This document shows positions 1-8,057 of a stretch of DNA of 64,000 nt, piece after piece. The translations under genes were made by a program, and so were the position numbers. The DNA is from Chelativorans sp. J32. Its GTDB lineage: Bacteria > Pseudomonadota > Alphaproteobacteria > Rhizobiales > Rhizobiaceae. The notes below the pieces were generated by a model. That model saw only the letters and a program-made list of their open reading frames with translations. It searched no databases and was not told the origin of the DNA. Position 1 is the first letter of the stretch; every line of letters starts with the position of its first letter. Location of the stretch: contig NZ_JAEQ01000009.1 in the NCBI RefSeq assembly GCF_000518985.1, positions 62,001 to 126,000 of the forward strand. The letters run 5' to 3'.

Positions 1-781
1 TGCCGGCCGGTGCGAAAAAACCGAGCCAGGTCGATGTCTCCACTCCCTGAACCGTCTCGTTTACGGTCGGGATGTCCGGGTGGGAGGCAACGCGCTTCGG
101 CTCCGCCATCGCAATAATACGCAAATCGCCGCTTTCCACGAAGGTGTGTACGGTGGGAAGCGTCCCGTAGCTCATGTCGATCTGTTTTCCGACCAGGTTC
201 TGGATGGCCGGCGCGCCGCCCTGAAAGGGAACATGCGTGATCTGGATGCCGGCATATTTGTTCAGGAGTTCACCGGCGATGTGGTGCGCGGAGCCGATAC
301 CGGCGCTGCCGAACGTCATCTTGCCCGGGTTCTCCTTCGCCATACGAATGACGTCGTCGACGGTCTTGATGGGAGAGTCAGCAGGAACAGCGAGCGAGAG
401 ATAGGTCTCGCCGATGGTCCCGATGCCCTTCAGGTCCGTCTCAGGATCATAGGGCAAGCTCGCCTGAAGCGAAGGAGCCATCACGATCGGCGCGTTGACC
501 GCCATGACGAGCGTGTAGCCGTCCGGCTTGGAACGAACCACCTGGCCCACGCCGAGGGCGCCGCCTGCACCGGTCTTGTTGTCGATGAGGATCGTCGCAC
601 CGCCCAGCTTTTCGGCCATTTTCGGCTGAAGCAGCCGCGCCACGCCATCCGTGAGCGCTCCCGGCGGGTAAGGCGCCACGATGGTGATGTCGCGTTCGGG
701 ATAATTTTCCTGTGCCGCCAAGGGGGCGGCTACTCCGACTGTCAATATGGCGGTGGCCAGGAACTTCAGCACAGCTCTCAA
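1..781 (-). CDS. Tripartite tricarboxylate transporter substrate-binding protein (TctC/Bug family), C-terminus cut by window edge
   Basis: This periplasmic binding protein should capture a carboxylate for a TctAB-type permease that is not in the window. The reverse strand reads TTG at 781-779 after a GGAGG five bases upstream. A short signal peptide (LATAILTVGVAAPLAA) follows, and the mature protein begins ENYPERDITIVAPYPPGA, the usual TctC opening (YP.R.I..I.P..PGG). Later family segments are seen: ILIDNKTGAGGALG, TFGSAGIGSAHHIAGELL and HVPFQGGAPAIQNLVG. About 260 codons are present, against a usual length near 320, so only the C-terminus is missing. Upstream lies a TTCG-N6-CGAA dyad shared with neighbouring units. 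The family is clear; the ligand is unknown. Confidence 0.9.
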   Translation of the reverse strand, partial: MRAVLKFLATAILTVGVAAPLAAQENYPERDITIVAPYPPGALTDGVARLLQPKMAEKLGGATILIDNKTGAGGALGVGQVVRSKPDGYTLVMAVNAPIVMAPSLQASLPYDPETDLKGIGTIGETYLSLAVPADSPIKTVDDVIRMAKENPGKMTFGSAGIGSAHHIAGELLNKYAGIQITHVPFQGGAPAIQNLVGKQIDMSYGTLPTVHTFVESGDLRIIAMAEPKRVASHPDIPTVNETVQGVETSTWLGFFAPAG

Positions 782-814
782 TGATTCCTCCCATCAAGCT
801 GATTTGGCGCATTC

Positions 815-828
815 TTCGCTAGTGCGAA
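815..828. promoter_or_regulatory. Putative IclR operator, copy A
   Basis: The dyad is TTCG-CTAGTG-CGAA, 33 bases upstream of the tctC-like start. The same TTCG-N6-CGAA arrangement occurs at 1982-1995, 5277-5290 and 6782-6795, always in front of a unit of this cluster. Assignment to the adjacent IclR protein is inference from position and recurrence. Confidence 0.55.
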
Positions 829-1039
829 ATTTTTTGCGCTGCTGCGATCAAGTAAGGCGAAGCACCGCTGGGTGTCAAGCTTGACGTGGCAGCACCGGCG
901 GCCGAACCCCGGATATCGCGCGGCGCGCAAACGGCAGCCGGCGATGATCGCTCCGAAGAGCGGAGCGAGTTCCTTGGTTTTGAACCGGCTTATTCAACGA
1001 TAACGCTGTTTCTGCGGCGCGGATGTGGGGTGCTCGCCC

Positions 1040-1825
1040 CTAGGCCCTCTTCGCCCGGCGCGTGTTTTCTTCCGGACTGGACCGGCGCTGCACACCCGGC
1101 ATTTCCAGCGCGCGACACGTTTCCAGCAAACGTTCGACTACCTGGTCCAGCTTGGGCTCCATTCGGAAGGTAGGGCCGGCGACCGTCACCACGAAATTCG
1201 TTCGATTCCAGATGAACCGCGCCGACACGGTCGTAGCACTGGGCACGCTTTCCTCCCGATTGAGATACCAGCCCCGCTCGCTCCCTTGCTCGATATTCCT
1301 GCGCAATTCATCCATGGAGGTGATGGTGCGGTCGGTCAGCGGCTCAAGCTTCATGGTACGATAGAGCTTCTCCCGTCGCTCGGGGTCAAGACTGCCCAGG
1401 ATGGCCTTACCTGCCGAGGTAGCATGAAGCGCGCGCGTCCGATCGCCAACCCGGACCAGGAAGCGCAGGGCATGCGAAGGCTCAAAGACGAGCAGATAGG
1501 TCGCCGTTGCGTCGGTGACCTTGGCAAGCGAGACCGATTCGTCGAACTCGTCACGCAAATCGCGAAGCAATATTTCCGCTCTTATGATGATCGGATCGTT
1601 TTCGGCGATCTGGCTGGCAAGATTGTCGAGCTTTAGCGTCGGATAAAACCCGCCCCGCGGCCCCAGCTCATAAATATAGCCAAGCTCCAGAAGGGTTTGC
1701 AGAACATCGTGGCAGCTCGATACTGGAATTTCGAGCAGTTTGGAAATTTCCGACAGCGATAATGGCCGTTTGTGCTCGGCAAATAATTCAAAAAACTCTA
1801 GCGTCCGTTTGACGATCTTGGACAT
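1040..1825 (-). CDS. IclR-family transcriptional regulator
   Basis: This 261-residue protein has an N-terminal winged helix-turn-helix (about residues 5-65: RTLEFFELFAEHKRPLSLSE, then LEIPVSSCHDVLQTLLELGY) and a C-terminal effector-binding domain with the family segments LHATSAGKAILG and YLNREESVPSATTVSARF. An in-frame ATG lies 11 codons further up at 1858. I chose 1825 because the protein from there begins like the family (MSKIVKRTLEFF) and has GTGAGG just before it. The gene is divergent from the ketopantoate-reductase-like gene, and a perfect TTCG-N6-CGAA dyad lies between them. It is the likely regulator of the surrounding catabolic genes; whether it activates or represses cannot be told. 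Confidence 0.9.
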   Translation of the reverse strand: MSKIVKRTLEFFELFAEHKRPLSLSEISKLLEIPVSSCHDVLQTLLELGYIYELGPRGGFYPTLKLDNLASQIAENDPIIIRAEILLRDLRDEFDESVSLAKVTDATATYLLVFEPSHALRFLVRVGDRTRALHATSAGKAILGSLDPERREKLYRTMKLEPLTDRTITSMDELRRNIEQGSERGWYLNREESVPSATTVSARFIWNRTNFVVTVAGPTFRMEPKLDQVVERLLETCRALEMPGVQRRSSPEENTRRAKRA

Positions 1826-1977
1826 CGCCTCACCACAATTCTGAAACGGCCAGTACATGGGCGCGGATGACGGGCAAGGTCAAGGGGGAGGAACGACTTT
1901 GCTGTTCTCTTACCGAAGCACCACCCGTCCAGCCTGCCAAGCAGATTTGACTACCACCACCTTCGTGATAATGAAAT

Positions 1978-1999
1978 CTCTTTCGTTACATCGAAAGAG
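1978..1999. promoter_or_regulatory. Putative IclR operator, copy B (perfect 8-bp arms)
   Basis: CTCTTTCG-TTACAT-CGAAAGAG is a perfect inverted repeat, the best of the four copies. It lies in the divergent region between the iclR gene and the gene starting at 2028, 28 bases before that start. It is preceded by ATGAAAT at the same distance as in copy D at 6782-6795. Position suggests control of both divergent genes, including autoregulation. Confidence 0.65.
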
Positions 2000-2027
2000 G
2001 CGACCGGCTTTGGGAGGCAAACGACAA

Positions 2028-3011
2028 ATGCGTATCTGCATTTATGGTGCTGGCGCCGGTGGGGGCCACTTTGCGGTGCGTCTGCAGCAGGCGGGCCACG
2101 ATGTCTCGGTGGTCGCCCGGGGCGACAACTTGGCCGCTATCCGTGCCGATGGCCTCAAGCTCGTCGCTGCCGGCGAGGAATCGACCGCTCATCCTCTAGC
2201 CTCGGATGATCCGACCGATCTGGGCATCCAGGATCTTGTGATCGTAACCGTCAAGGCCACGGCCCTTTCCTCCGTTGCCAGGGGACTCACTCCGCTCGTC
2301 GGGCCGGAAACGCTGGTTCTTTTCACCCAGAACGGCATGCCGTGGTGGTATCCCATAGGTCTGCCCGCAGGGGACGCCATCCCACCTCGCCTGCCCTCAT
2401 TCGCCCTATCGGAACAATTCCTGCGCACTATGCCGGCAGAAAGGATTCTCGGCGGATTGATCTATTCTGCCAATGAGATGCGCGCGCCGGGCATCGTGGT
2501 GAACAATTCTCCCGGCGCGAACCGGATCGATATCGCAGCGATCACGATGCCTCCGAGGACAAATGTTGAGCCTGTGCGGCAAGCATTCCGCGACGCCGGC
2601 ATTGCCTCGCCCGAGGTCACGGATATCCGCGCGGCGATTTGGAAGAAGCTCCTGTTCAATATGAGCGGATCGGTAATCGCGCTTGCGACCGGCAACAAAA
2701 GCTCGATCTCGAAACACGATGCGGCTTTGGGCGTCATCTACCAGCGCATCGTGACGGAAGGTCTCGAGATCGCGGCAGCATATGGATACTCGCTGCACTC
2801 GGAGCTTGTTCCCGAGGAGATGCTTCGGAAGACACTCGACCATAAACCTTCCCTGCTGCAGGATTATGAGCAGCGCCGGCGGATGGAGATCAATGAAATC
2901 GTACTGGCGCCGGTCGAGTTCGCTCGCGCGGCAGGAATTCCGGCGCCTACCCTGGAAACCATAGCGGCAATCGTCGCCAGGCTCGCCCGCGATCGCGGTT
3001 TGCTTGCCTAG
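2028..3011 (+). CDS. Ketopantoate reductase-like protein (ApbA/PanE family)
   Basis: The 327-residue protein starts with MRICIYGAGAGGGHFAVRL, a dinucleotide-binding GxGxxG strand-turn-helix. It has the PanE family's central VTVKATAL segment, LVLFTQNGMPWW, and a C-terminal helical domain with IRAAIWKKLLFNMSGSVIA and EINEIVLAPVEFARAAGIPAPT. The start at 2028 has GGGAGG 11 bases before it; the open frame continues upstream to 1857 but has no homology-like content there. PanE reduces 2-oxo acids with NADPH. Being in a hydroxyacid and acyl-CoA cluster under a shared operator, it probably reduces another branched 2-oxo acid rather than serving pantothenate synthesis; that is inference. It overlaps the next, convergent gene by 4 bases. 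Confidence 0.85.
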   Translation: MRICIYGAGAGGGHFAVRLQQAGHDVSVVARGDNLAAIRADGLKLVAAGEESTAHPLASDDPTDLGIQDLVIVTVKATALSSVARGLTPLVGPETLVLFTQNGMPWWYPIGLPAGDAIPPRLPSFALSEQFLRTMPAERILGGLIYSANEMRAPGIVVNNSPGANRIDIAAITMPPRTNVEPVRQAFRDAGIASPEVTDIRAAIWKKLLFNMSGSVIALATGNKSSISKHDAALGVIYQRIVTEGLEIAAAYGYSLHSELVPEEMLRKTLDHKPSLLQDYEQRRRMEINEIVLAPVEFARAAGIPAPTLETIAAIVARLARDRGLLA

Positions 3012-3958
3012 ACGATCATCCGGACCGGGTTTCCGTCGAGCCAGCCAAGCACCGCTTCCAGCGTCTCACGGTAGAAAACCGCATAGGTGTCCCGGGTGAC
3101 GTAGCCGATATGAGGCGTCATGAGCAGATTGGGCGCATGGCGCAGCGGATGCTCCTCCGGCAGCGGTTCCTCATCGAAGACGTCGAGCGCGGCTCCGGCA
3201 ATCATCTGGTGCTGGAGCGCGTTGAGCAGCGCCGCCTGGTCAATGATCCCGGCCCGAGAGGTGTTGATGAGGAAGGCATCGCGTTTCATCCGAGCGAACT
3301 CGGCCGCACCCACGATACCGGTGGTGCGGGGCGACAGGCGGAGATGCACGCTGACGAAATCGGAACTGGCGAAGAGTTCTTCCCTGGAGACGCGCTCGGC
3401 ACCTTTTTCGGAGGCTGCCTCTTCGGTGAGGTTCTGGCTCCAGGCCACGACTTCCATGCCGAAGGCGCGGCCGTAAGCCGCCATCTTGGCGCCGAGCCGG
3501 CCAAGTCCCAGCAAGCCGAGCCGCGCTCCGGCAAGATCGCGGCCAACTCCGACCTGCCAGCCGCCCTCGGCCAGTGACGCGCTTTCCCGTGATATGCCTC
3601 TTGCCAGCTGTAGCACGAAGGCGAAAGCGAGTTCCGCGGTGGAATGGCCTACCGAATTCGTGCCGCAGACCAGAATGCCCCTTGCCTTGGCCGCAGCCAG
3701 GTCAAGCGAAGCATTGTTCATGCCCGTCGTCACGATCAGCTTCAACCTTGGCAGGCGCGCGATCAAGGATGCCGGAAACGGCGTGCGCTCACGCATCAAG
3801 CAGACCGCGTCGAAAACAGCCAGTCTCTTGGCCAAGTCATCCTCGTGGCGGACCGTATCATGGAAAATCGTGAGCTCGGCGCGGCCCGAAAGCGATGACC
3901 AATCAGCGAAAGTGCTGGCGACGTTCTGATAGTCGTCAAGAACTGCGATCCTCATCAT
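3008..3958 (-). CDS. D-2-hydroxyacid dehydrogenase (NAD-dependent)
   Basis: The protein is 316 residues. Its catalytic domain opens with MMRIAVLDDYQN. Its NAD-binding Rossmann motif reads LGLLGLGRLGAKMAAYGRAF. The catalytic Arg is in INTSRAGIIDQAALLNAL, the Glu in ALDVFDEEPLPEEHPLRHA, and the His in LLMTPHIGYVT. The family interconverts D-2-hydroxyacids and 2-oxoacids. The chosen ATG at 3958 overlaps the stop of the upstream hydroxyacid oxidase gene (ATGA), so the two are co-translated. Pairing an L-selective oxidase with a D-selective dehydrogenase would let the cell pass either enantiomer through the same 2-oxoacid; this is inference. Confidence 0.9.
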   Translation of the reverse strand: MMRIAVLDDYQNVASTFADWSSLSGRAELTIFHDTVRHEDDLAKRLAVFDAVCLMRERTPFPASLIARLPRLKLIVTTGMNNASLDLAAAKARGILVCGTNSVGHSTAELAFAFVLQLARGISRESASLAEGGWQVGVGRDLAGARLGLLGLGRLGAKMAAYGRAFGMEVVAWSQNLTEEAASEKGAERVSREELFASSDFVSVHLRLSPRTTGIVGAAEFARMKRDAFLINTSRAGIIDQAALLNALQHQMIAGAALDVFDEEPLPEEHPLRHAPNLLMTPHIGYVTRDTYAVFYRETLEAVLGWLDGNPVRMIV

Positions 3959-5196
3959 GGCCTCGGACCTCCCCAGTTGTGGCGAACAGAATGCTCGTCC
4001 AGTTGCTCTAGCCGAGTGACGCCACACAGCGCCATTGCGGTCTCGATTTCGGCGCGAAACAGCGTCAGGGCGTGCTCGACTCCGGCCCTGCCCGCAGTGG
4101 CCAACGCAAAGACACCCACGCGCCCCAGTTGCACCGCCGAGGCCCCAAGCGCAACGGCCTTTACGACGTCCACTCCCGATCGGAAGCCGCCATCGATCAG
4201 CAAAGGAATGCGGCCCCCCACTTCGGACCGGAATTCCGGCAGCATCTCTATTGGCGAAACACTGCCATCCAGCTGTCGGCCTCCATGATTGGATATGACG
4301 ATACCGTCATAGCCGGCGGCCAGCGCCTGACCTGCCTGACGCGGATCGAGCAGCCCTTTCACGAGCAACGGCCCATGCCATTCGTCGCGCAGGATCTTGA
4401 GCAGGTCCCAGCTCAGTGCACGCGTGAAGCGGTGGCGGCGGTTCTCGGACTGATTTGAAGCGGTCGCCCGCGACCCGTCCCTCTCCACCTGCAGATAGGG
4501 CGTTGGCTGGCCATGATAGAGCATCTTCATCGCCCAGACGGGACGGGCGGCGACATCGAGGAATTTCCCCGGCGTCCAGCGAAAGGGCATCACGAAGCCA
4601 TTATACGCATCGCGCAGACGCTGCCCCGGCACGGCCACGTCGATGGTCACTTCCAGCGCAGAGAAGCCACAGTCCCGAATCCGCGCCACCCATTTGCGCG
4701 TCAATTCCCGATCAGGCGGCGGATAGAGCTGAAACCACGCCCGGCCCTCCCCCGCCCGCGCCACGTCTTCAGGAGAAACACTGGCGGCATTCGGCATCAC
4801 GTAAGGTATGCCGGTCCGGGCAGCCGCTTCTGCCAATGCGATCTCGCCGCGCGGCCAGGAGGCGGAAGCAAGGCCTGTCGGGCCAATGATCACAGGCAAG
4901 CTGAGTTCCTGTCCGAAAAGCGTGACGGAGGTATCGCAGAAGCTGACGTCCCTCGGTGCGGAAGGCACGAGACGCACCGAATCGATGGCTTCGCGGTTCA
5001 TGCGTATGGCGATTTCGCTCCCTGCCCCTCCATCGATGTAATCGAAGACCATCCTTGGTAGCGCGCGCTTTGCACTGCTGCGGAAATCCCAGGGCGTGTG
5101 GATCCCTTTCAATCTCCTTTGCCGCGCTGCTTCAAACCAAGCGGCAAGAGGCCGCCCTCCACCACTCGCCTCGGAATGTGTGACGGTATCCACCAC
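3955..5196 (-). CDS. FMN-dependent alpha-hydroxyacid oxidase/dehydrogenase (L-lactate/mandelate dehydrogenase family)
   Basis: This 413-residue protein has the alpha-hydroxyacid dehydrogenase fold: RMVFDYIDGGAGSE near residue 50, IIGPTGLAS, and the active-site block GIVISNHGGRQLDGSVSPIE holding the catalytic His and substrate Arg. FMN-phosphate segments LLIDGGFRSGVDVVKA and ALGASAVQLGR follow. It starts with GTG at 5196 (a second GTG follows) after AGGAGGAG. Members oxidise L-2-hydroxyacids (lactate, glycolate, mandelate) to 2-oxoacids. The 4-base overlap with the D-hydroxyacid dehydrogenase gene indicates a two-gene operon. It is divergent from the prpD-like gene, with a TTCG-N6-CGAA dyad between. 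Exact substrate cannot be read. Confidence 0.9.
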   Translation of the reverse strand: MVDTVTHSEASGGGRPLAAWFEAARQRRLKGIHTPWDFRSSAKRALPRMVFDYIDGGAGSEIAIRMNREAIDSVRLVPSAPRDVSFCDTSVTLFGQELSLPVIIGPTGLASASWPRGEIALAEAAARTGIPYVMPNAASVSPEDVARAGEGRAWFQLYPPPDRELTRKWVARIRDCGFSALEVTIDVAVPGQRLRDAYNGFVMPFRWTPGKFLDVAARPVWAMKMLYHGQPTPYLQVERDGSRATASNQSENRRHRFTRALSWDLLKILRDEWHGPLLVKGLLDPRQAGQALAAGYDGIVISNHGGRQLDGSVSPIEMLPEFRSEVGGRIPLLIDGGFRSGVDVVKAVALGASAVQLGRVGVFALATAGRAGVEHALTLFRAEIETAMALCGVTRLEQLDEHSVRHNWGGPRP

Positions 5197-5276
5197 GCCG
5201 GCTCCTCCTGCCTTTTCCCATGCCTTGACGCGGCGAGTCGGACGCCGCTAGTAAAATTCTTCACAGCGTATAAACA

Positions 5277-5290
5277 TTCGGCATGGCGAA
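5277..5290. promoter_or_regulatory. Putative IclR operator, copy C
   Basis: The dyad TTCG-GCATGG-CGAA is in the 144-base divergent region between the hydroxyacid oxidase gene and the mmgE/prpD-like gene, 50 bases before the latter. It is the weakest copy, with only the 4-bp arms conserved, but it has the same N6 spacing as the other three. Confidence 0.5.
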
Positions 5291-5340
5291 ATACAGGATT
5301 GATATCTGCCCATGGCTGATGATCGCACGGGAGGCGCGCT

Positions 5341-6735
5341 ATGACGAAATCCAGTCTGTCCGAATTCCTTGGTCTGCTCGTCGCCGACACACCCCCGAGC
5401 GCCATAACGTCGGCAGCGGTCGAGAGAGCGAAAGTCTCACTGACCCATAACCTTGCAGTCGCGCTTGCGGGGCGCGGCCGTGAACGGATCGCTCACAAGA
5501 TCGCAGAGACGAACTATAGCCTGCCCGCTCAGGCTACCATCCTTCACAGCGGCTGCCGGGTCTCGACGGAAGGAGCCGCCTTCGCCAATGGCGCGCTGTT
5601 TCACGCCCGCTCGCAGGACGACACGCACCCGGATTCCACGACCCATCCCGGGGCCCCCGTCATGGCGGCCGCCCTCGCAATAGCGGAAGAGTATGACTCG
5701 ACGGGCGCGAAATTCCTCGAGGCGATCATCATCGGCTACGAGGTGCTCTGCCGGATTGGCCGCGACTTCGACCAGGAGGTAACGGGCCGAGGCTTCCGCG
5801 CGGCCGGTGTCTATGGTGTGTTCGGCGCAACAGCTGCTGCGGCGCGGCTGATGCGCCTGACCTCCGCCCAAACCGCGCACGCGCTTGGCATCGCGACACA
5901 TCTTGCGGGAGGGCTCGCACAGGTATGGCAGGAAGGCAGTGCGGAATTTCCCCTGCAACTTGGCTTTGCGGCGCGGAACGGCATCACGGCGGCGCGGGCT
6001 GCAGCTGCCGGCGCCACGGCGGCTCGCTTTGCACTTGAGGGTCCCCGCGGCTTCTTCAACGGCTATGCTGGATGCGTGGCTAACCCCAGGGAAGCATGGG
6101 CAGATTATGATTTCTGGCAGATCGAAGAAGCGACGGTAAAACCCTACCCTGCCTGCGCAATCCTTCAGGGCCCGCTGCAGGTGCTAACGGAATTGCTGAC
6201 ACAGGAAGACCTGTCGCACCATGAGGTCGCAGGGCTTGTCCTGGAACTGAACCCCTATGAGGCGCGCTACCCGGGCATTGACAATACCGGCCCTTTCGCA
6301 AGCCCCACGGCAACGAAGATGAGTGCGCAATTCTGCCTGGGCAACGCTTTGCTGCGGCGTCGGCTCGCCCTTTCGGATCTCGAGCTTGTCGGAGACCCGG
6401 CAATCCTAGGCGAAGTATCCAAGATCGCCGTCATCGCCACGGATGAAATACCTGAACGGCTTTGTCGCATCACGGTCCAAACCACCGATGGACGCCAACT
6501 CTCCAGCGCTCTGACCGAGACCCTAGGTCGCCCCTCCACAGCCCAGATTGGCCAATTTGCAATCGGGCTAGCGGAGGAAATCGGTGCTTCGCGCGAGGAG
6601 CTTGGCCAACTCCTGGATCTCATCGGGGACATCGAGCGACAGCCAGATATCTCGGTTTTGGTCCAGACGGCAGCACGTATCGGCGGCGACCGGCAGGGGC
6701 GAACGCATCCACACGCAGAAGAGGACGCGGCTTGA
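5341..6735 (+). CDS. MmgE/PrpD family protein
   Basis: The protein is 464 residues, a normal length for MmgE/PrpD. It contains AFANGALFHARSQDDTHPDS, the family's conserved His/Asp-containing stretch, then HPGAPVMAAALAIAEEY, YGVFGATAAAARL, KPYPACAILQGPL and later RLCRITVQTTDGRQ. The founding member PrpD dehydrates 2-methylcitrate; the wider family isomerises or dehydrates other hydroxy-acids (cis-aconitate decarboxylase has the same fold). The start has GGGAGG nearby and is preceded by operator copy C. Here it probably processes a hydroxylated acid intermediate; no methylcitrate synthase or lyase is near, so PrpD itself is unlikely. Confidence 0.85.
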   Translation: MTKSSLSEFLGLLVADTPPSAITSAAVERAKVSLTHNLAVALAGRGRERIAHKIAETNYSLPAQATILHSGCRVSTEGAAFANGALFHARSQDDTHPDSTTHPGAPVMAAALAIAEEYDSTGAKFLEAIIIGYEVLCRIGRDFDQEVTGRGFRAAGVYGVFGATAAAARLMRLTSAQTAHALGIATHLAGGLAQVWQEGSAEFPLQLGFAARNGITAARAAAAGATAARFALEGPRGFFNGYAGCVANPREAWADYDFWQIEEATVKPYPACAILQGPLQVLTELLTQEDLSHHEVAGLVLELNPYEARYPGIDNTGPFASPTATKMSAQFCLGNALLRRRLALSDLELVGDPAILGEVSKIAVIATDEIPERLCRITVQTTDGRQLSSALTETLGRPSTAQIGQFAIGLAEEIGASREELGQLLDLIGDIERQPDISVLVQTAARIGGDRQGRTHPHAEEDAA

Positions 6736-6761
6736 CATAGCTCGGCGCGATCAAATATCAC
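6732..6761 (+). promoter_or_regulatory. Candidate sigma-70 promoter of the CoA-transferase operon
   Basis: A perfect -35 TTGACA (6732-6737) is followed after 18 bases by TATCAC (6756-6761), 4 of 6 matches to the -10 consensus. Transcription would begin near 6768, just before operator copy D, which would suit a repressor that blocks the promoter-proximal region. Confidence 0.45.
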
Positions 6762-6781
6762 TCCGTCACAATGAAATTATT

Positions 6782-6795
6782 TTCGTAATACCGAA
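6782..6795. promoter_or_regulatory. Putative IclR operator, copy D
   Basis: TTCG-TAATAC-CGAA, with one further arm base pair on each side (TTTCG/CGAAA), lies 23 bases before the CoA-transferase start. The upstream ATGAAAT is at exactly the same distance as in copy B at 1971-1995, so the two sites share ATGAAAT-N3-TTTCG-N6-CGAAA. Confidence 0.6.
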
Positions 6796-6818
6796 ATTAT
6801 GAGTTGGAGAGCGGCGGA

Positions 6819-8027
6819 ATGAGCAGCACCGCGGTGCACGGTGACGAGATGGAGACGGCTAGCCCCACGGGTCCGCTGGCAGGCGTGCGGGTGCTCGATC
6901 TAACGACGGTGATCATGGGTCCGGCTGCAACGCAGATCCTCGGCGATCTCGGGGCGGACGTGATCAAGATCGAGAGCCCCTCCGGTGATTCCATGCGCTG
7001 GATAGGGCCGGCCAAGCATGAGGGGATGGGGCCGCTCTACCTTCAGTCCAACCGGAACAAGCGCAGTGTTGTCCTCGACCTGAAGACCAAGGAAGGCAAG
7101 GACGCGCTCTTGAGCCTCGTGCCCCAGGCCGACATCCTGGTCTATAACGTGCGTCCCCAGGCCATGAAGCGTCTTGGGCTCGACTACGCCACAGTGTCGG
7201 CGATAAACCCGCGGATCATCTTCTGCGGCGCCGTCGGTTATGGCAGCGAGGGCCCGAATGCCGGCCAGGCCGTGTATGACGATCTGATGCAAGCGGCGGC
7301 TGGTATTTCCGGCCTCTTCCAAGCCGTCGATGGCGCGCCACGATACGCGCCGGTCAATATCTGCGATCGGGTTGTGGGCCTTTATCTCACCATCGCCCTG
7401 ACGAGCGCCCTCTATCATCGCGCCATGACGGGCCAGGGCCAGGAAATCGAAGTGCCGATGTTCGAGACCATGGCGCAGTTCGTCGTGGCCGACCACATGG
7501 GCGGGCATGCCTTTGATCCCGATATCGGCCCGATGGGGTACAAGCGGCTCCTGTCACGGGCGCGCGGACCATACAAAACCAAGGACGGTTATCTTTCGCT
7601 CGTCGTCTACTCCGACAAGCACTGGCGAGCATTCTGCGAGCTGGTGGGTGACCCCGGCATGATCGATCGCGATCCGCGTTTTGCCACCCAGGAGCTTCGC
7701 ACACAGAATGCCGAGCTCGCGGGACAATATCTCGCCAAACACATGCCCACGCGAACCAATGCGGAATGGATCGAGTTCTGCCACTCGATCGATACGCCGG
7801 TCTCGCCGGTGAACATGATCGAGGACCTGTTCGAGGATCCGCATCTAAAGGCGGTCGGAATGTTCAGCAAGCTCGAGCATCCCACCGAGGGAACGCTCAA
7901 TGTAGCCCGCTTCCCGGTCAAGTTCGCAAAATCACCCGCTTCGATCCGGCGCCTCGCGCCCAATCTGGGCGAGCACACCCGAGAAGTTCTGCAAGCCGCC
8001 ACAGCCAAAAAGACAGACGCGGCCTGA
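6819..8027 (+). CDS. CaiB/BaiF (family III) CoA-transferase
   Basis: The 402-residue protein has the family III opening GPLAGVRVLDLTTVIMGPAA, then LGADVIKIESPSGDSMRWIG, SNRNKRSVVLDLKTKEGKDA and YDDLMQAAAGISGL, where the aspartate (YDD) is the expected acyl-anhydride nucleophile. These enzymes move CoA between acyl-CoA and a free carboxylate. I chose ATG 6819 over an in-frame TTG at 6804 because of the closer GGAGAG/GCGGA. It leads a five-enzyme run (CoA-transferase, acyl-CoA dehydrogenase, AtuA-like, enoyl-CoA hydratase) and likely activates the pathway acid. Confidence 0.9.
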   Translation: MSSTAVHGDEMETASPTGPLAGVRVLDLTTVIMGPAATQILGDLGADVIKIESPSGDSMRWIGPAKHEGMGPLYLQSNRNKRSVVLDLKTKEGKDALLSLVPQADILVYNVRPQAMKRLGLDYATVSAINPRIIFCGAVGYGSEGPNAGQAVYDDLMQAAAGISGLFQAVDGAPRYAPVNICDRVVGLYLTIALTSALYHRAMTGQGQEIEVPMFETMAQFVVADHMGGHAFDPDIGPMGYKRLLSRARGPYKTKDGYLSLVVYSDKHWRAFCELVGDPGMIDRDPRFATQELRTQNAELAGQYLAKHMPTRTNAEWIEFCHSIDTPVSPVNMIEDLFEDPHLKAVGMFSKLEHPTEGTLNVARFPVKFAKSPASIRRLAPNLGEHTREVLQAATAKKTDAA

Positions 8028-8057
8028 GCCGCCGCCAATGCAGGGAAAGATCAGCTT

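Noticed and set aside
5341-6735. Calling the MmgE/PrpD gene prpD (2-methylcitrate dehydratase)
   Set aside because: No methylcitrate synthase or methylisocitrate lyase genes are near, and the context is hydroxyacid and CoA chemistry.
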